Below are positions 18,471-27,685 of a stretch of DNA of 64,000 nucleotides, piece after piece (the stretch's first letter is position 1; the number at the start of each line of letters is the position of its first letter). The notes below the pieces were generated by a model that worked only from the letters and a program-made list of their open reading frames with translations, did not search any database and was not told the origin of the DNA. The position numbers were made by a program, and so were the translations under genes. The stretch is taken from contig JAZRLP010000024.1 of the NCBI GenBank assembly GCA_045646905.1, forward strand, positions 124,001 through 188,000, in the 5' to 3' direction. This stretch comes from RGIG4079 sp045646905 (GTDB lineage: Bacteria > Bacteroidota > Bacteroidia > Bacteroidales > Muribaculaceae).

Positions 18471-19961
18471 ATGATTACAGGCGAAATCAAGAATCGTATT
18501 GACTCTATATGGGATACCTTTTGGACAGGAGGTATTACTAACTCTATAACTATTCTTGAGCAAATGACTTACCTCTTCTTTATGAAGATGCTTGATGATG
18601 CTCAGCGTACCAAAGAAGCAAGTGCTAACGCTTGGGGTACTGCTCTGAAAGACCCTACTTTCAAAGAAGGCATGTGGCACAATCCCGAAACCGACAAAGA
18701 TGTGCCTTATGAAGACCTTCGATGGAATGTGTTCCGGAACAAGGAAGCCGAAAAGATGTATCAAATCATCAGTCGAGATGTCTTTGTGTTTATCAAAACT
18801 CTTGGAGAAGGGAAAGAGAGTGCTTATAGCCGATTTATGGCAAATGCCTCGTTCTTAATTCAAAGCCCACGCACATTGACAAAGATTGTTGAGGGCATTA
18901 ATGACCTCGATATGAACAATCGTGATACTATGGGTGATGTCTATGAGTATGTATTGGGTAAGATGGCTGCAAGTGGCAATAATGGCCAGTTCCGTACCCC
19001 AAGGCATATTATCCGTATGATGGTTGAATTGATGAAACCCACATTGAAGGACACCATCTGCGACCCTGCTATGGGTTCAGCAGGCTTTATTGTGGAGAGT
19101 GCAAAGTATATTCAACAGCATTACAAGAGCGAACTTCTCAAGAAGGAAAACTCCGACCACTATAAGAATGGTTTGCTCCACGGTTTTGATACTGATGCAA
19201 CAATGTTGCGTATCGGTGCAATGAACCTGATGTTGCACGGAGTGGATAACCCCGATATCGCATATCGTGATAGTCTTTCAACCGACAACACCGATGAAAA
19301 TCGATATTCCCTCTGTCTTGCTAATCCACCCTTTACGGGGAGTCTTGACAATGAGGCTGTGAGCAAATCCCTACTTGCAATTACAAAGACAAAGAAAACA
19401 GAATTATTGTTCCTTGCCTTGTTTGTGCGTATGTTGCAGACAGGAGGTAGATGTGCGAGCATCGTTCCTGATGGAGTGTTATTTGGTAATAGTACAGGAC
19501 ACAAGTCTATACGCAAAGAGTTGATTGACAACCATCGACTTGAAGCGGTAATATCAATGCCAAGCGGTGTGTTTCAACCCTATTCTGGTGTGAGCACTGC
19601 AATCCTTATTTTCACCAAGACCAATGCAGGAGGTACCGACAAGGTGTGGTTTTACGATATGAAAGCAGATGGTTATTCTCTTGACCAAAAGCGTAACGAA
19701 ATAGCAGAGAATGATATTCCTGATGTTATCGCTCGTTTTCATGACCTTGCATCAGAAGAGGAGCGCACCCGTAAGGAGCAATCATTCCTTGTGTCTGTCG
19801 GTGAAATTCGTGAAAAAGGATATGACCTCTCAATAAACAAATACAAAGAAATCGAGCGCGAAGTGGTAGTCTATGACGCTCCCGAAGTAATAATGGAACG
19901 CATCGAGCAATTGGAATTAGAGATACAAAATGCAATGGTTGAAATTAAGAAGATGATATAA
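18471..19961 (+). CDS. hsdM: Type I restriction-modification methyltransferase subunit HsdM
   Basis: 497 residues from the ATG at 18471. Longer in-frame starts back to 18354 only add a hydrophobic non-family stretch, and MITGEIKNRIDSIWDTFW is a typical HsdM start. Motif I of N6-adenine methylases is DPAMGSAGF (near 197), and the catalytic motif IV is NPPF (near 285). The N-terminal HsdM_N helical domain is present. By family it binds S-adenosylmethionine and methylates adenine in the target chosen by HsdS. First gene of the locus that ends with hsdR at 27667. An AT-rich TACTTTTA at 18438 may be its -7 box. Confidence 0.94.
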   Translation: MITGEIKNRIDSIWDTFWTGGITNSITILEQMTYLFFMKMLDDAQRTKEASANAWGTALKDPTFKEGMWHNPETDKDVPYEDLRWNVFRNKEAEKMYQIISRDVFVFIKTLGEGKESAYSRFMANASFLIQSPRTLTKIVEGINDLDMNNRDTMGDVYEYVLGKMAASGNNGQFRTPRHIIRMMVELMKPTLKDTICDPAMGSAGFIVESAKYIQQHYKSELLKKENSDHYKNGLLHGFDTDATMLRIGAMNLMLHGVDNPDIAYRDSLSTDNTDENRYSLCLANPPFTGSLDNEAVSKSLLAITKTKKTELLFLALFVRMLQTGGRCASIVPDGVLFGNSTGHKSIRKELIDNHRLEAVISMPSGVFQPYSGVSTAILIFTKTNAGGTDKVWFYDMKADGYSLDQKRNEIAENDIPDVIARFHDLASEEERTRKEQSFLVSVGEIREKGYDLSINKYKEIEREVVVYDAPEVIMERIEQLELEIQNAMVEIKKMI

Positions 19962-19964
19962 GTT

Positions 19965-21539
19965 ATGATATCAAAAGACGAATTATTGGAATTGCTTAAT
20001 TGTACCGAAACTTATCGTGTAGAGAAAACAATCTCAACAACCAACATGGATAAGTTTTGTGAAGCCATTTGTGCTTTCGCCAACGATATGCCCAATAGTG
20101 GTAAATGTGGTTACTTGTTGATTGGAGTGAACGATGATGGCTCTCGTAATAAATTGCATGTTGATGATGAGCTGCTAAAGAAAATAACAGCAATAAGAAC
20201 TTCTGGCAATATTTTACCTCTTCCGGTAATGAATGTGGATTATATAACATTTGACGATGGCGATGTCCTTGTTGTTGAAGTAACTCCATCAATTTTGCCT
20301 CCAGTTCGTTATCGGGGGCGCACATTTATTCGCGTAGGGCCTCGAAAAGACATTGCAACAAAAGAAGAAGAGGATATATTGACCGAACGACGGAGTGCAA
20401 AATTCCCAACTTTCGACACCACCCCTTGTCCTGAGGCAACAATTGATGATATTGATGTCAAACTTTTTCTTAATGAATATTTGCCGGTAGCCATTGACAA
20501 TGATATTTTAGCATCTGATACAAGAAGCATAAAGGAGCAGATGGCTTCATTAAGATTATATAATCTCAAGCATGATTGTCCAACTTATGCCGCAATTATA
20601 TTATTCGGAAAAAATCCCGAATATTTCTTAATGGGGGACTATATTCAACATGTAACTTTTGATGGTATCAATAATGCTTCTGAGATAGTAAATGAAAAAG
20701 AATTTAAGGGTAATTTAGTTAAGATGTTACCTCGGCTTGATGCATTTGTTGATGCTTTAATACAAAAACGACCTATTCCAATCTCGGCATTGAGAGAAGA
20801 CTCTAAATACAACTATCCCAAATGGGCTATCAGGGAATTATTAATGAATGCCGTGATGCATAGGGACTATAAGAGCAATACCCCAACTAAATTTTATCAA
20901 TATCAAAATAGATTAGAAATAGTAAATGCCGGAGGCTTATTTGGGAATGCTCGTCCTGAGAATTTCCCCAATGTAAATGATTATCGAAACCCAATCGTTG
21001 CTGAAGCAATGAAACTTTTAGGGTATGTCAACAAATTTAATCGTGGGGTTTCGCGCGTGCAAGAGGAACTTATTGCTAACGGAAATGGCAATGCCGATTT
21101 TTGGGTAGATAAAATAACCGTCTTTGAGGTAAAGATAAATAGCGTTGAAGCAAATGAAACACTATCGTTAACTAACCTAATAAAGACACAATACTATCCT
21201 AATCAAACAATGGATTTTAATAGGCTATTTCGCTGGTTTTCAAGTGAAACAGCCGATGCAGATGATAATTTACCTCTAAAAATCACTAACCTAATCACTA
21301 ACTCAATCAAAACGATTGAGATACTGAATAATTTGCAGCACAAGGAATCTTTGTCGGGGAAAGAGTTATTAGAGTCAGTTGGGTTATCGGTCCAATCATA
21401 TAATCGTAAGCGATTTATTTCTCCACTTTTAGACGCTAATTTAATTTTAGGTATTGGCTCTAAAACCAAAATAAGATATTCACTTACGATATTAGGATAC
21501 TTATACTTGCGTTATATTTCAGAAAGAAACGACAAATAA
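19965..21539 (+). CDS. AlbA_2 / divergent AAA-like protein with HATPase-like domain
   Basis: 524 residues, starting 4 bases after hsdM. Residues about 15-140 match the AlbA_2/Schlafen-like domain (CEAICAFANDMP, CGYLLIGVNDDG, RGRTFIRVGPR). Residues about 230-400 match the GHKL ATPase-like region common in these proteins (AIRELLMNAVMHRDY, LEIVNAGGLFG, FNRGVSRVQEEL). The last 80 residues look like a winged helix. Such proteins are often annotated as putative transcriptional regulators or RecG-like and are frequent passengers in type I loci. The role is unknown: it could regulate the locus or act in defence. Tight spacing implies one operon. Confidence 0.8.
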   Translation: MISKDELLELLNCTETYRVEKTISTTNMDKFCEAICAFANDMPNSGKCGYLLIGVNDDGSRNKLHVDDELLKKITAIRTSGNILPLPVMNVDYITFDDGDVLVVEVTPSILPPVRYRGRTFIRVGPRKDIATKEEEDILTERRSAKFPTFDTTPCPEATIDDIDVKLFLNEYLPVAIDNDILASDTRSIKEQMASLRLYNLKHDCPTYAAIILFGKNPEYFLMGDYIQHVTFDGINNASEIVNEKEFKGNLVKMLPRLDAFVDALIQKRPIPISALREDSKYNYPKWAIRELLMNAVMHRDYKSNTPTKFYQYQNRLEIVNAGGLFGNARPENFPNVNDYRNPIVAEAMKLLGYVNKFNRGVSRVQEELIANGNGNADFWVDKITVFEVKINSVEANETLSLTNLIKTQYYPNQTMDFNRLFRWFSSETADADDNLPLKITNLITNSIKTIEILNNLQHKESLSGKELLESVGLSVQSYNRKRFISPLLDANLILGIGSKTKIRYSLTILGYLYLRYISERNDK

Positions 21540-21596
21540 CTCACAAAATAATATGCTCAAAAAATGAAGAATTTTGAGCACGAAAATAAGAACTAA

Positions 21597-22361
21597 ATGA
21601 CCGGCGAAACGAAAATATTATTTGAGCAACTTGCTGATGCAATTAATGCAAATCAAGTAGAATTCAATAGAATAGTCGAGGCTATTAATAGCCCCGATTG
21701 GTGGACTATTGGTATTACTGCGGTCAATGCTGTGATTATGGTGTGGCTTGGATGGAAGCAATATAAGTTACAGAAGCAGCAAAATAAAATACAGGAGTAT
21801 CAAACAGAACTGCAAAAACAACAAACAATTGCTCAACAACGACAAACGGAGGCATTAGACTATGAGATATATCGACGACTATATCTGTTATTGAGTAAAG
21901 CAAATGCCGAAATAGAAGGATTTATATTTAATATTCATGATACCTTTTGGGAACCAAATTATAATATTGACAAGGATTACTTGAGTCGAAAGAAAATTGA
22001 AATAGATAAACTAAAGGAAGATTTAAAAGAAGGCTATATTGATTACGAACTTAAATTTTCAAAGGAAGTATTAGACATAGATGGATATATAAATATTCTT
22101 GGTGTAATGTCAAATATTCTTTTTAAAACAATTAGGTCTATTAGTAATAAAGAAGTCTCTTTTTATCAGATGCAACATATAGAGTGTGAACAAAATAAGA
22201 AGGATGAGGCTTTTGTGCGTGCTATTATATCATGTTTGAAAAATAAGGATACACAATATATTTTAGCTAATAATTTTGCTGAATTTATAAAACAAAAAAG
22301 AAATTTAGCAATTAATGATAAATTGATATCTGAAATTCGTAATCGTTGTAAAATTCAGTAA
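21597..22361 (+). CDS. Unknown membrane-anchored coiled-coil protein
   Basis: 254 residues with no family I recognise. One membrane segment lies near residues 35-52 (TIGITAVNAVIMVWLGW), followed at once by a Gln/Lys-rich coiled coil (about 53-85). The rest is an alpha-helical, Lys/Glu/Ile-rich domain, probably cytoplasmic. It lies between the AlbA_2 gene and hsdS, ending 5 bases before hsdS. The AT content is higher than in hsdM or hsdR. A passenger defence or sensor protein is possible but not shown. Confidence 0.65.
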   Translation: MTGETKILFEQLADAINANQVEFNRIVEAINSPDWWTIGITAVNAVIMVWLGWKQYKLQKQQNKIQEYQTELQKQQTIAQQRQTEALDYEIYRRLYLLLSKANAEIEGFIFNIHDTFWEPNYNIDKDYLSRKKIEIDKLKEDLKEGYIDYELKFSKEVLDIDGYINILGVMSNILFKTIRSISNKEVSFYQMQHIECEQNKKDEAFVRAIISCLKNKDTQYILANNFAEFIKQKRNLAINDKLISEIRNRCKIQ

Positions 22362-22366
22362 CTATT

Positions 22367-23473
22367 ATGAAACAAGGTTGGGAAAAGATACCATTTGAAG
22401 ATAGCATTGTCAAGGTAAAATATACTACAAAAATTCTAAGTAATGATTACCTTGAACAAGGTGTATACCCTATTGTGTCACAAGAAGAAGGTTTGATAAG
22501 TGGATATTGGAATAATGAAGATGATGTTTTTAAGATTGCATCTCCCGTTGTGATTTTTGGAGACCACACAAGAATATTGAAATATGTGGACTTTGATTTT
22601 GTATTGGGGGCAGATGGTGTTAAAATTTTACAACCCATTGATTGCATCAAAGCAAAATTCCTTAAGTTATACTTGGAATCTTGTAAAATACCGAGTTTAG
22701 GTTATTCAAGACACTACAAACTATTAAAAGAGTTGCAAATTCCCGTCCCTCCACTTGTGGAGCAAGAGAAGATTGTAGCGGAGTTGGATTGTTTGAGTGG
22801 GGTGATTGAGAAGAAGAAACAGCAGTTGAAAGAACTCGATGCCCTTGCCGAGTCAATCTTCTACACTATGTTTGGCGACCCCATCACGAATGAAAAGGGA
22901 TGGGAAGTTATTCCGTTATCTTCGGCAGTTGATGAAAAATGTCCAATTTCTTATGGAATAGTACAACCTTTGGATGATATAGAAGGTGGTGTTCCGATTG
23001 TTCGCCCCGTAGATTTAACAGATACATTCATTTACAACAACGGACTGAAAAGAACAAGTAAAGAAATTTCAGATTCATATAAGAGAACTATATTAAGGGG
23101 AGATGAAATATTGATGTGTGTTCGAGGAACGACAGGAATAGTGTCTCTTGCCTCAGAAGAATTATGTGGATGTAATACAACGAGAGGAATAGTGCCACTA
23201 TATTTTTCCGAGATGAATAGATGGTATATGTTCTATTTATTCAAAAGTCGCCCTATGGTTAATCTAATAGCAGATTATACTCAAGGCATTGCTCTAAAGC
23301 AGATAAACATAAAGGATTTGAGGCAACTACCTATTATCAAACCCGCTATCAATGTTCAGCAAGAATTTGCAGATAAGATTGAGGCAATAGAGAAGCAAAA
23401 GGAATTGATTAAACAATCAATTACTGAAACTGAAACCCTATTCAATGCAAGAATGCAATATTATTTTGGCTAA
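22367..23473 (+). CDS. hsdS: Type I restriction specificity subunit HsdS
   Basis: 368 residues with the usual two target-recognition domains (about 1-125 and 175-315), each followed by a helical conserved region: IPVPPLVEQEKIVAEL with a coiled spacer to AESIFYTMFGDP, then LPIIKPAINVQQEFADKIEAIE to the end. The first domain is a little short. By family it sets the bipartite DNA target of the HsdM/HsdR complex. It is followed by three small hairpins and a 9-bp repeat array rather than directly by hsdR. No second partial hsdS or invertase gene is present here to suggest specificity switching. Confidence 0.9.
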   Translation: MKQGWEKIPFEDSIVKVKYTTKILSNDYLEQGVYPIVSQEEGLISGYWNNEDDVFKIASPVVIFGDHTRILKYVDFDFVLGADGVKILQPIDCIKAKFLKLYLESCKIPSLGYSRHYKLLKELQIPVPPLVEQEKIVAELDCLSGVIEKKKQQLKELDALAESIFYTMFGDPITNEKGWEVIPLSSAVDEKCPISYGIVQPLDDIEGGVPIVRPVDLTDTFIYNNGLKRTSKEISDSYKRTILRGDEILMCVRGTTGIVSLASEELCGCNTTRGIVPLYFSEMNRWYMFYLFKSRPMVNLIADYTQGIALKQINIKDLRQLPIIKPAINVQQEFADKIEAIEKQKELIKQSITETETLFNARMQYYFG

Positions 23474-23474
23474 A

Positions 23475-23574
23475 GCCCATCAGGGCTAACGCATCCCCGT
23501 AAGGGGTGCGCTACTCCGTTAGGAGTGAGACCTTAAGGGCTTTAAGGACTTTAACGACCTTAACGACTTTAATG
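23475..23574 (+). repeat. Three mini-hairpins and a 9-bp repeat array after hsdS
   Basis: Directly after the hsdS stop come three small hairpins: GCCC-atca-GGGC, CGCATCCCC-gtaa-GGGGTGCG (one bulge) and ACTCC-gtta-GGAGT. From 23530 to 23574 there are five 9-bp units (accttaagg, gctttaagg, actttaacg, accttaacg, actttaatg). A similar 9-mer array lies at the end of the next gene. Confidence 0.75.
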
Positions 23575-23652
23575 ACACCGCCAGCACCTCCTGCAATGCC
23601 CTTAAAAACTAAAATCTTTTATCTAAAATTTCATTGAATTAGAAATAGTTTT

Positions 23653-23660
23653 TATCTTTG
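23653..23660 (+). promoter_or_regulatory. Promoter -7 box (TATCTTTG) at the four-helix-bundle gene
   Basis: Exact TAnnTTTG, with TTG 16 bases upstream at 23634. The ATG starts only 6 bases after it, so the mRNA would be leaderless or nearly so. Confidence 0.5.
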
Positions 23661-23665
23661 TGATT

Positions 23666-24274
23666 ATGAGTGAAGAATTGATTCCACATAGAGGTAATTA
23701 TAAGAAGCTGTTGAGCTATCAGAAATCTGATGTAATTTTTCAGCTCACTTATTATTTTTGCCACAAATATCTTCAACGTGGTGATCGCACTATCGACCAA
23801 ATGGTGCAAGCGGCTCGCTCAGGGAAACAAAATATCATAGAGGGCAGTATGGCCTCATCGACTTCGGCGAAAACGGAGATAAAGTTGGTTAATGTGGCAA
23901 AAGCGAGTTTGCACGAGTTGCTTGAAGACTATGAAGATTATCTTAAAACTCGTGGTCATCAACAATGGGAGGAAGGCTCTGCCGAATATGAAGCGATGCG
24001 TCGCTTAGGTCGCGAACATAATGATAGCGAATTCTTCATGAACTTGGCACAATCACGTCCTCCCGAAACAATCGCAAATATGGCGATAATCTTAATAAAA
24101 CAAGCCGATTATCTCCTGTATCGACAATTACAACGATTGTCGGACGATTTCATAAAAGAAGGAGGGTTCAGCGAGCGCATGACAAGAATAAGAATAAACA
24201 ATCGCAATAACTATCCTCCTAAAGGGTCTAATAATCTTAAAGCCTCTAAAGACTTTAAAGGCTTTAACGATTAA
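23666..24274 (+). CDS. Four-helix-bundle protein (23S rRNA intervening-sequence-like, suffix type)
   Basis: 202 residues from the ATG at 23666. A GTG at 23660 is in frame but overlaps the -7 box. The core (about 10-125) has the four-helix signature GDRTIDQMVQAARSGKQNI and VAKASLHELLEDYEDYL of the family first named from 23S rRNA intervening sequences. It carries the longer C-terminal suffix seen in Bacteroidetes (TIGR04258-like, from memory). The function is unknown; related bundles include Avd of diversity-generating retroelements, but no reverse transcriptase is here. The last 13 codons are built from 9-bp repeats. It sits inside the type I locus, between hsdS and hsdR. Confidence 0.85.
   Translation: MSEELIPHRGNYKKLLSYQKSDVIFQLTYYFCHKYLQRGDRTIDQMVQAARSGKQNIIEGSMASSTSAKTEIKLVNVAKASLHELLEDYEDYLKTRGHQQWEEGSAEYEAMRRLGREHNDSEFFMNLAQSRPPETIANMAIILIKQADYLLYRQLQRLSDDFIKEGGFSERMTRIRINNRNNYPPKGSNNLKASKDFKGFND
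24236..24271 (+). repeat. 9-bp repeat array forming the end of the four-helix-bundle gene
   Basis: Four 9-bp units (cttaaagcc, tctaaagac, tttaaaggc, tttaacgat) encode the protein's C-terminal LKASKDFKGFND. They resemble the array at 23530-23574 upstream of the gene, so the gene is bracketed by related repeats. Confidence 0.75.
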
Positions 24275-24286
24275 AATAAGAAAACG

Positions 24287-27200
24287 ATGCGAAACTTTGA
24301 CTACATAAAGGATTTGGGTATTGATACTCTGCATAGGTTTTGTGCTGCAGCAGAGGAGAATCAAGTGAGCGATCCTGAAATATCTGCTTTCAATGGTCGT
24401 AGAGCATTGGAGTATATCGTCAGAGAGATATACAAGATGAAGCGCATTGAGATAAAGGAGCGTACATCACTTTTTGAATTGGTAGATGGCGACCCATTCC
24501 GTGAGTTCATCGGTGATGATAAAGTGATGATGGCAGTTCACTATGTGCGCAAAGTGGGAAATAATGGTGCTCATGGCGCTCATGTATCCAAGAAGGAAGC
24601 ATTTTTCTCGCTCCTCAATATCTACAATGTGGTGGGTGCAATTCTCGTGAAATTGCGTGTAGTTGAAGATGTAAAACCATTTGACAAGACCTTAATTCCC
24701 AACTCTATTCAGAAGCCTGTTATAGTGCCTCCAAAGGTGGATACATTACCTACCGACAAGGCTCTGAAGGAGGTTGATATAGAGGTTCTAAATACAACTG
24801 AACCTGTTGTGGAGATTGCTTGTGATATATCAGAAGCAGAAACACGCACGATGTATATCGACCTAATGTTGAAGGAAGCAGGATGGGATATTAACCCTAC
24901 AGAGGGTGCTGTGGAACCGCTCAAAGCGTGTATTGAGGTTGAGGTAAAGGGTATGCCTAATGCTCACGAGGTGGGTTATGTAGATTATGTGTTGTTTGGA
25001 GGTAATGGTAAACCTCTTGCTGTGGTAGAGGCAAAGCGTATATCTGCATCACCTATCAAGGGGAAGCATCAGGCCGAACTGTATGCCGATTGCTTGGAAC
25101 AGCAGTATGGCGTGCGACCTGTGATATATTATACTAATGGATTTGAAACATATATCATAGATGGATTGGGTTATCCCCCAAGAAGATTATATGGATTCTA
25201 CACTGCAAATGATTTGGAATTGATGATTCAGCAGAGAAGCAGAAAGGATATATCAGACTTCTCTGTGAAAGACCATATCACTGACCGAGCATATCAGAAG
25301 ATGGCAATCAAGGCAGTGTGTGAACACCTCAACAAGAAACATCGCAAGGCATTGCTTGTGATGGCAACGGGTACAGGCAAAACTCGTGTATCAATATCGC
25401 TCGTAGATGTGTTGATGCGCAATGGTTGGGTAAAGAATGTATTGTTCCTTGCCGACCGCATTTCACTTGTAAACCAAGCACACAAAAACTTTGTGAAGTT
25501 GTTGCCTTCGACCACAACAAGTGTGTTGAGTGATAGTGGAGAGAAAGACCTCAACGCTCGCATCACATTCTCGACTTATCAAACGATGATTAACTACATC
25601 GACACAGAGGATAAACCTTTCTCGGTGGGTAGATTTGACTTGATAATCATCGACGAGGCTCATCGCTCGATATTTGGCAAATATGGAGCGATATTCAACT
25701 ATTTCGATGCAATGCTTGTGGGATTGACTGCAACACCAAGAAACGAGGTAGAGAAGAGTACATACGACATCTTTGAGATGGAACATGGTGTGCCTAACTA
25801 TGCCTATGAGTTAGAGGATGCAGTAAGTGAGGGTTATTTGGTGAACTATCGAGGATTCAAGCGTGGTTCAATGATATTGAAGGAGGGTATTAAGTATAAT
25901 AATCTCTCTGACGAAGAGAAGAAGCAGATGGAGGCAGTTTGGGAGTATGAGATGGCAATGAAAGAACTTGATACTTATAGTCAGATTGCTGCAGAACCTC
26001 AGGTTGCATACGGAAACCAATTCGTGCGAGATATTAACAATAATGAGATATTCAGTTATATATTCAACGAAGCAACGATTGATGCTGTGTTGCAAGATTT
26101 AATGGAGCATGGTCTCAAGGTACAGTATGGTGAGCGTATAGGTAAGAGTATCATTTTTGCCTACAACCATCGACACGCAGAGTTGATAGTGGATAGGTTT
26201 CATAAACTTTACCCTGAATATGGGTCGGAATTTTGCGCTCTGATAGACAATTATGTTACCTACTCTCAGGACTTGATTGATAAGTTTGAGGTTAGAGATA
26301 ACAATCCACAGATTGCTGTGTCGGTAGATATGCTTGATACAGGTATTGATGTTCCTGATGTGCTTAACCTTGTTTTCTTCAAGATTGTGAAGAGCAAAAT
26401 CAAATTTATGCAGATGATAGGTCGAGGCACACGATTGTCGGAGGATATTTTTGGCAATGGCAAGAATAAAGAGTGCTTCTACATATTTGATTGGTGCAGA
26501 AACTTTGAATATTTTGAGAAGAATCCTGAGGGTACAGCAGCAACATCAACAATATCACTTACAGAGCGCATATTTGGATTGAGAGCAGATGTGGCATTCC
26601 ACTTGCAACATCAGAAATATCAAGAAGATGACTACTGTCGTGGATTACACAATGAACTCAAAGAAATATTGAAAGAACAGGTAATGGCCCTCTCAGATAG
26701 TCATATCTCAGTGCGCTCAAAGTGGGAGGAAGTAAGTCATTTCAAAAAGGAAGATAATTGGTTATCATTGTCAGAGGTAGATGTGCATGCCTTGAAGAAT
26801 GATATTGCACCATTGTTGCCTAAAAACACTATGGAACCTACTGCTAAGATGTTTGATGCTTTGATGTTAAACATTGAACTTGCTTGTGTGAATGATGAGG
26901 TAAAAGCAGACAAGAAGATATTACAGGTACAGAATATAGCAACCCTACTCGTTGAGAAGAAAGCAACACTTCCACAAGTACAGGCAAAGATGGCAACCTT
27001 GAAAGAGGTATTGTCGGTTGTCGCGTGGGAGAATGTGTCTTTGCAATGGTTAGAGAAGGTGCGTAAAGACCTTAGAGAGTTGATGCAATTTCTCAAAGGC
27101 GAAAAAGGCAAATGGTTTGTTGTAGATATTGAAGATGTAATTACTGATGATGGAGAGGCAGAGGGCATTACAATGAGGGTGTCTTATAAACAGCGTATTA

Positions 27201-27667
27201 TTGACTTTCTTGCAAATAACCGCAACTTACCTGTATTGAAGAAGATTTACAACATTGAGCAGTTGTCGGTTGAGGATATAAAGGAGTTAGAGCATATTCT
27301 ATGGTCGGAACTTGGCAGCAAAGAAGATTATGCCAAATATACTCAAAATATGCTCTTTGGTGGTAATGTAGCAGCATTTATCCGTTCATTGATAGGTGTA
27401 GATAGGGGAGAAGCATTGAATATGTTTAGCGAGTTCCTGTCAGATAACGCCCTAAACTCAGAGCAAGAGGACTTCTTAAATACCATCGTGCAGTATGTGT
27501 GCGAAAATGGGGATATAACAAAGGAAATTGTGGTCAATGAGGCTCCATTTGATGAGAAGTTGGTGTTATTCACTCCATATATGATACCACTCGGAAAGTA
27601 TATTGATAATATCCATAATGTGATTATTCCTCAAGGATATACCTCAACAGGTATTTACGCATCATAA
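24287..27667 (+). CDS. hsdR: Type I restriction endonuclease/translocase subunit HsdR
   Basis: 1126 residues. The N-terminal 110 residues (FNGRRALEYIVREIYK, KVGNNGAHG) look like a DUF4145-type domain. Next comes the HsdR nuclease domain with the D and ExK pattern in VDYVLFGGNGKPLAVVEAKR (near 245). The helicase motor has Walker A MATGTGKT (near 360), IIDEAHRSIFG (near 455) and QMIGRGTRLSEDIFG (motif VI). The C-terminus (from about 840) is the EcoEI-type HsdM/S-binding region. By family it translocates and cuts unmethylated DNA. It is the last gene of the locus and starts 12 bases after the four-helix gene. All catalytic motifs look intact. Confidence 0.95.
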   Translation: MRNFDYIKDLGIDTLHRFCAAAEENQVSDPEISAFNGRRALEYIVREIYKMKRIEIKERTSLFELVDGDPFREFIGDDKVMMAVHYVRKVGNNGAHGAHVSKKEAFFSLLNIYNVVGAILVKLRVVEDVKPFDKTLIPNSIQKPVIVPPKVDTLPTDKALKEVDIEVLNTTEPVVEIACDISEAETRTMYIDLMLKEAGWDINPTEGAVEPLKACIEVEVKGMPNAHEVGYVDYVLFGGNGKPLAVVEAKRISASPIKGKHQAELYADCLEQQYGVRPVIYYTNGFETYIIDGLGYPPRRLYGFYTANDLELMIQQRSRKDISDFSVKDHITDRAYQKMAIKAVCEHLNKKHRKALLVMATGTGKTRVSISLVDVLMRNGWVKNVLFLADRISLVNQAHKNFVKLLPSTTTSVLSDSGEKDLNARITFSTYQTMINYIDTEDKPFSVGRFDLIIIDEAHRSIFGKYGAIFNYFDAMLVGLTATPRNEVEKSTYDIFEMEHGVPNYAYELEDAVSEGYLVNYRGFKRGSMILKEGIKYNNLSDEEKKQMEAVWEYEMAMKELDTYSQIAAEPQVAYGNQFVRDINNNEIFSYIFNEATIDAVLQDLMEHGLKVQYGERIGKSIIFAYNHRHAELIVDRFHKLYPEYGSEFCALIDNYVTYSQDLIDKFEVRDNNPQIAVSVDMLDTGIDVPDVLNLVFFKIVKSKIKFMQMIGRGTRLSEDIFGNGKNKECFYIFDWCRNFEYFEKNPEGTAATSTISLTERIFGLRADVAFHLQHQKYQEDDYCRGLHNELKEILKEQVMALSDSHISVRSKWEEVSHFKKEDNWLSLSEVDVHALKNDIAPLLPKNTMEPTAKMFDALMLNIELACVNDEVKADKKILQVQNIATLLVEKKATLPQVQAKMATLKEVLSVVAWENVSLQWLEKVRKDLRELMQFLKGEKGKWFVVDIEDVITDDGEAEGITMRVSYKQRIIDFLANNRNLPVLKKIYNIEQLSVEDIKELEHILWSELGSKEDYAKYTQNMLFGGNVAAFIRSLIGVDRGEALNMFSEFLSDNALNSEQEDFLNTIVQYVCENGDITKEIVVNEAPFDEKLVLFTPYMIPLGKYIDNIHNVIIPQGYTSTGIYAS

Positions 27668-27685
27668 GCAAGTGCCAACGACTCT

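Noticed and set aside
23666..24274. Accessory protein (Avd) of a diversity-generating retroelement
   Set aside because: The four-helix fold is similar, but there is no reverse transcriptase, template repeat or variable target gene nearby.
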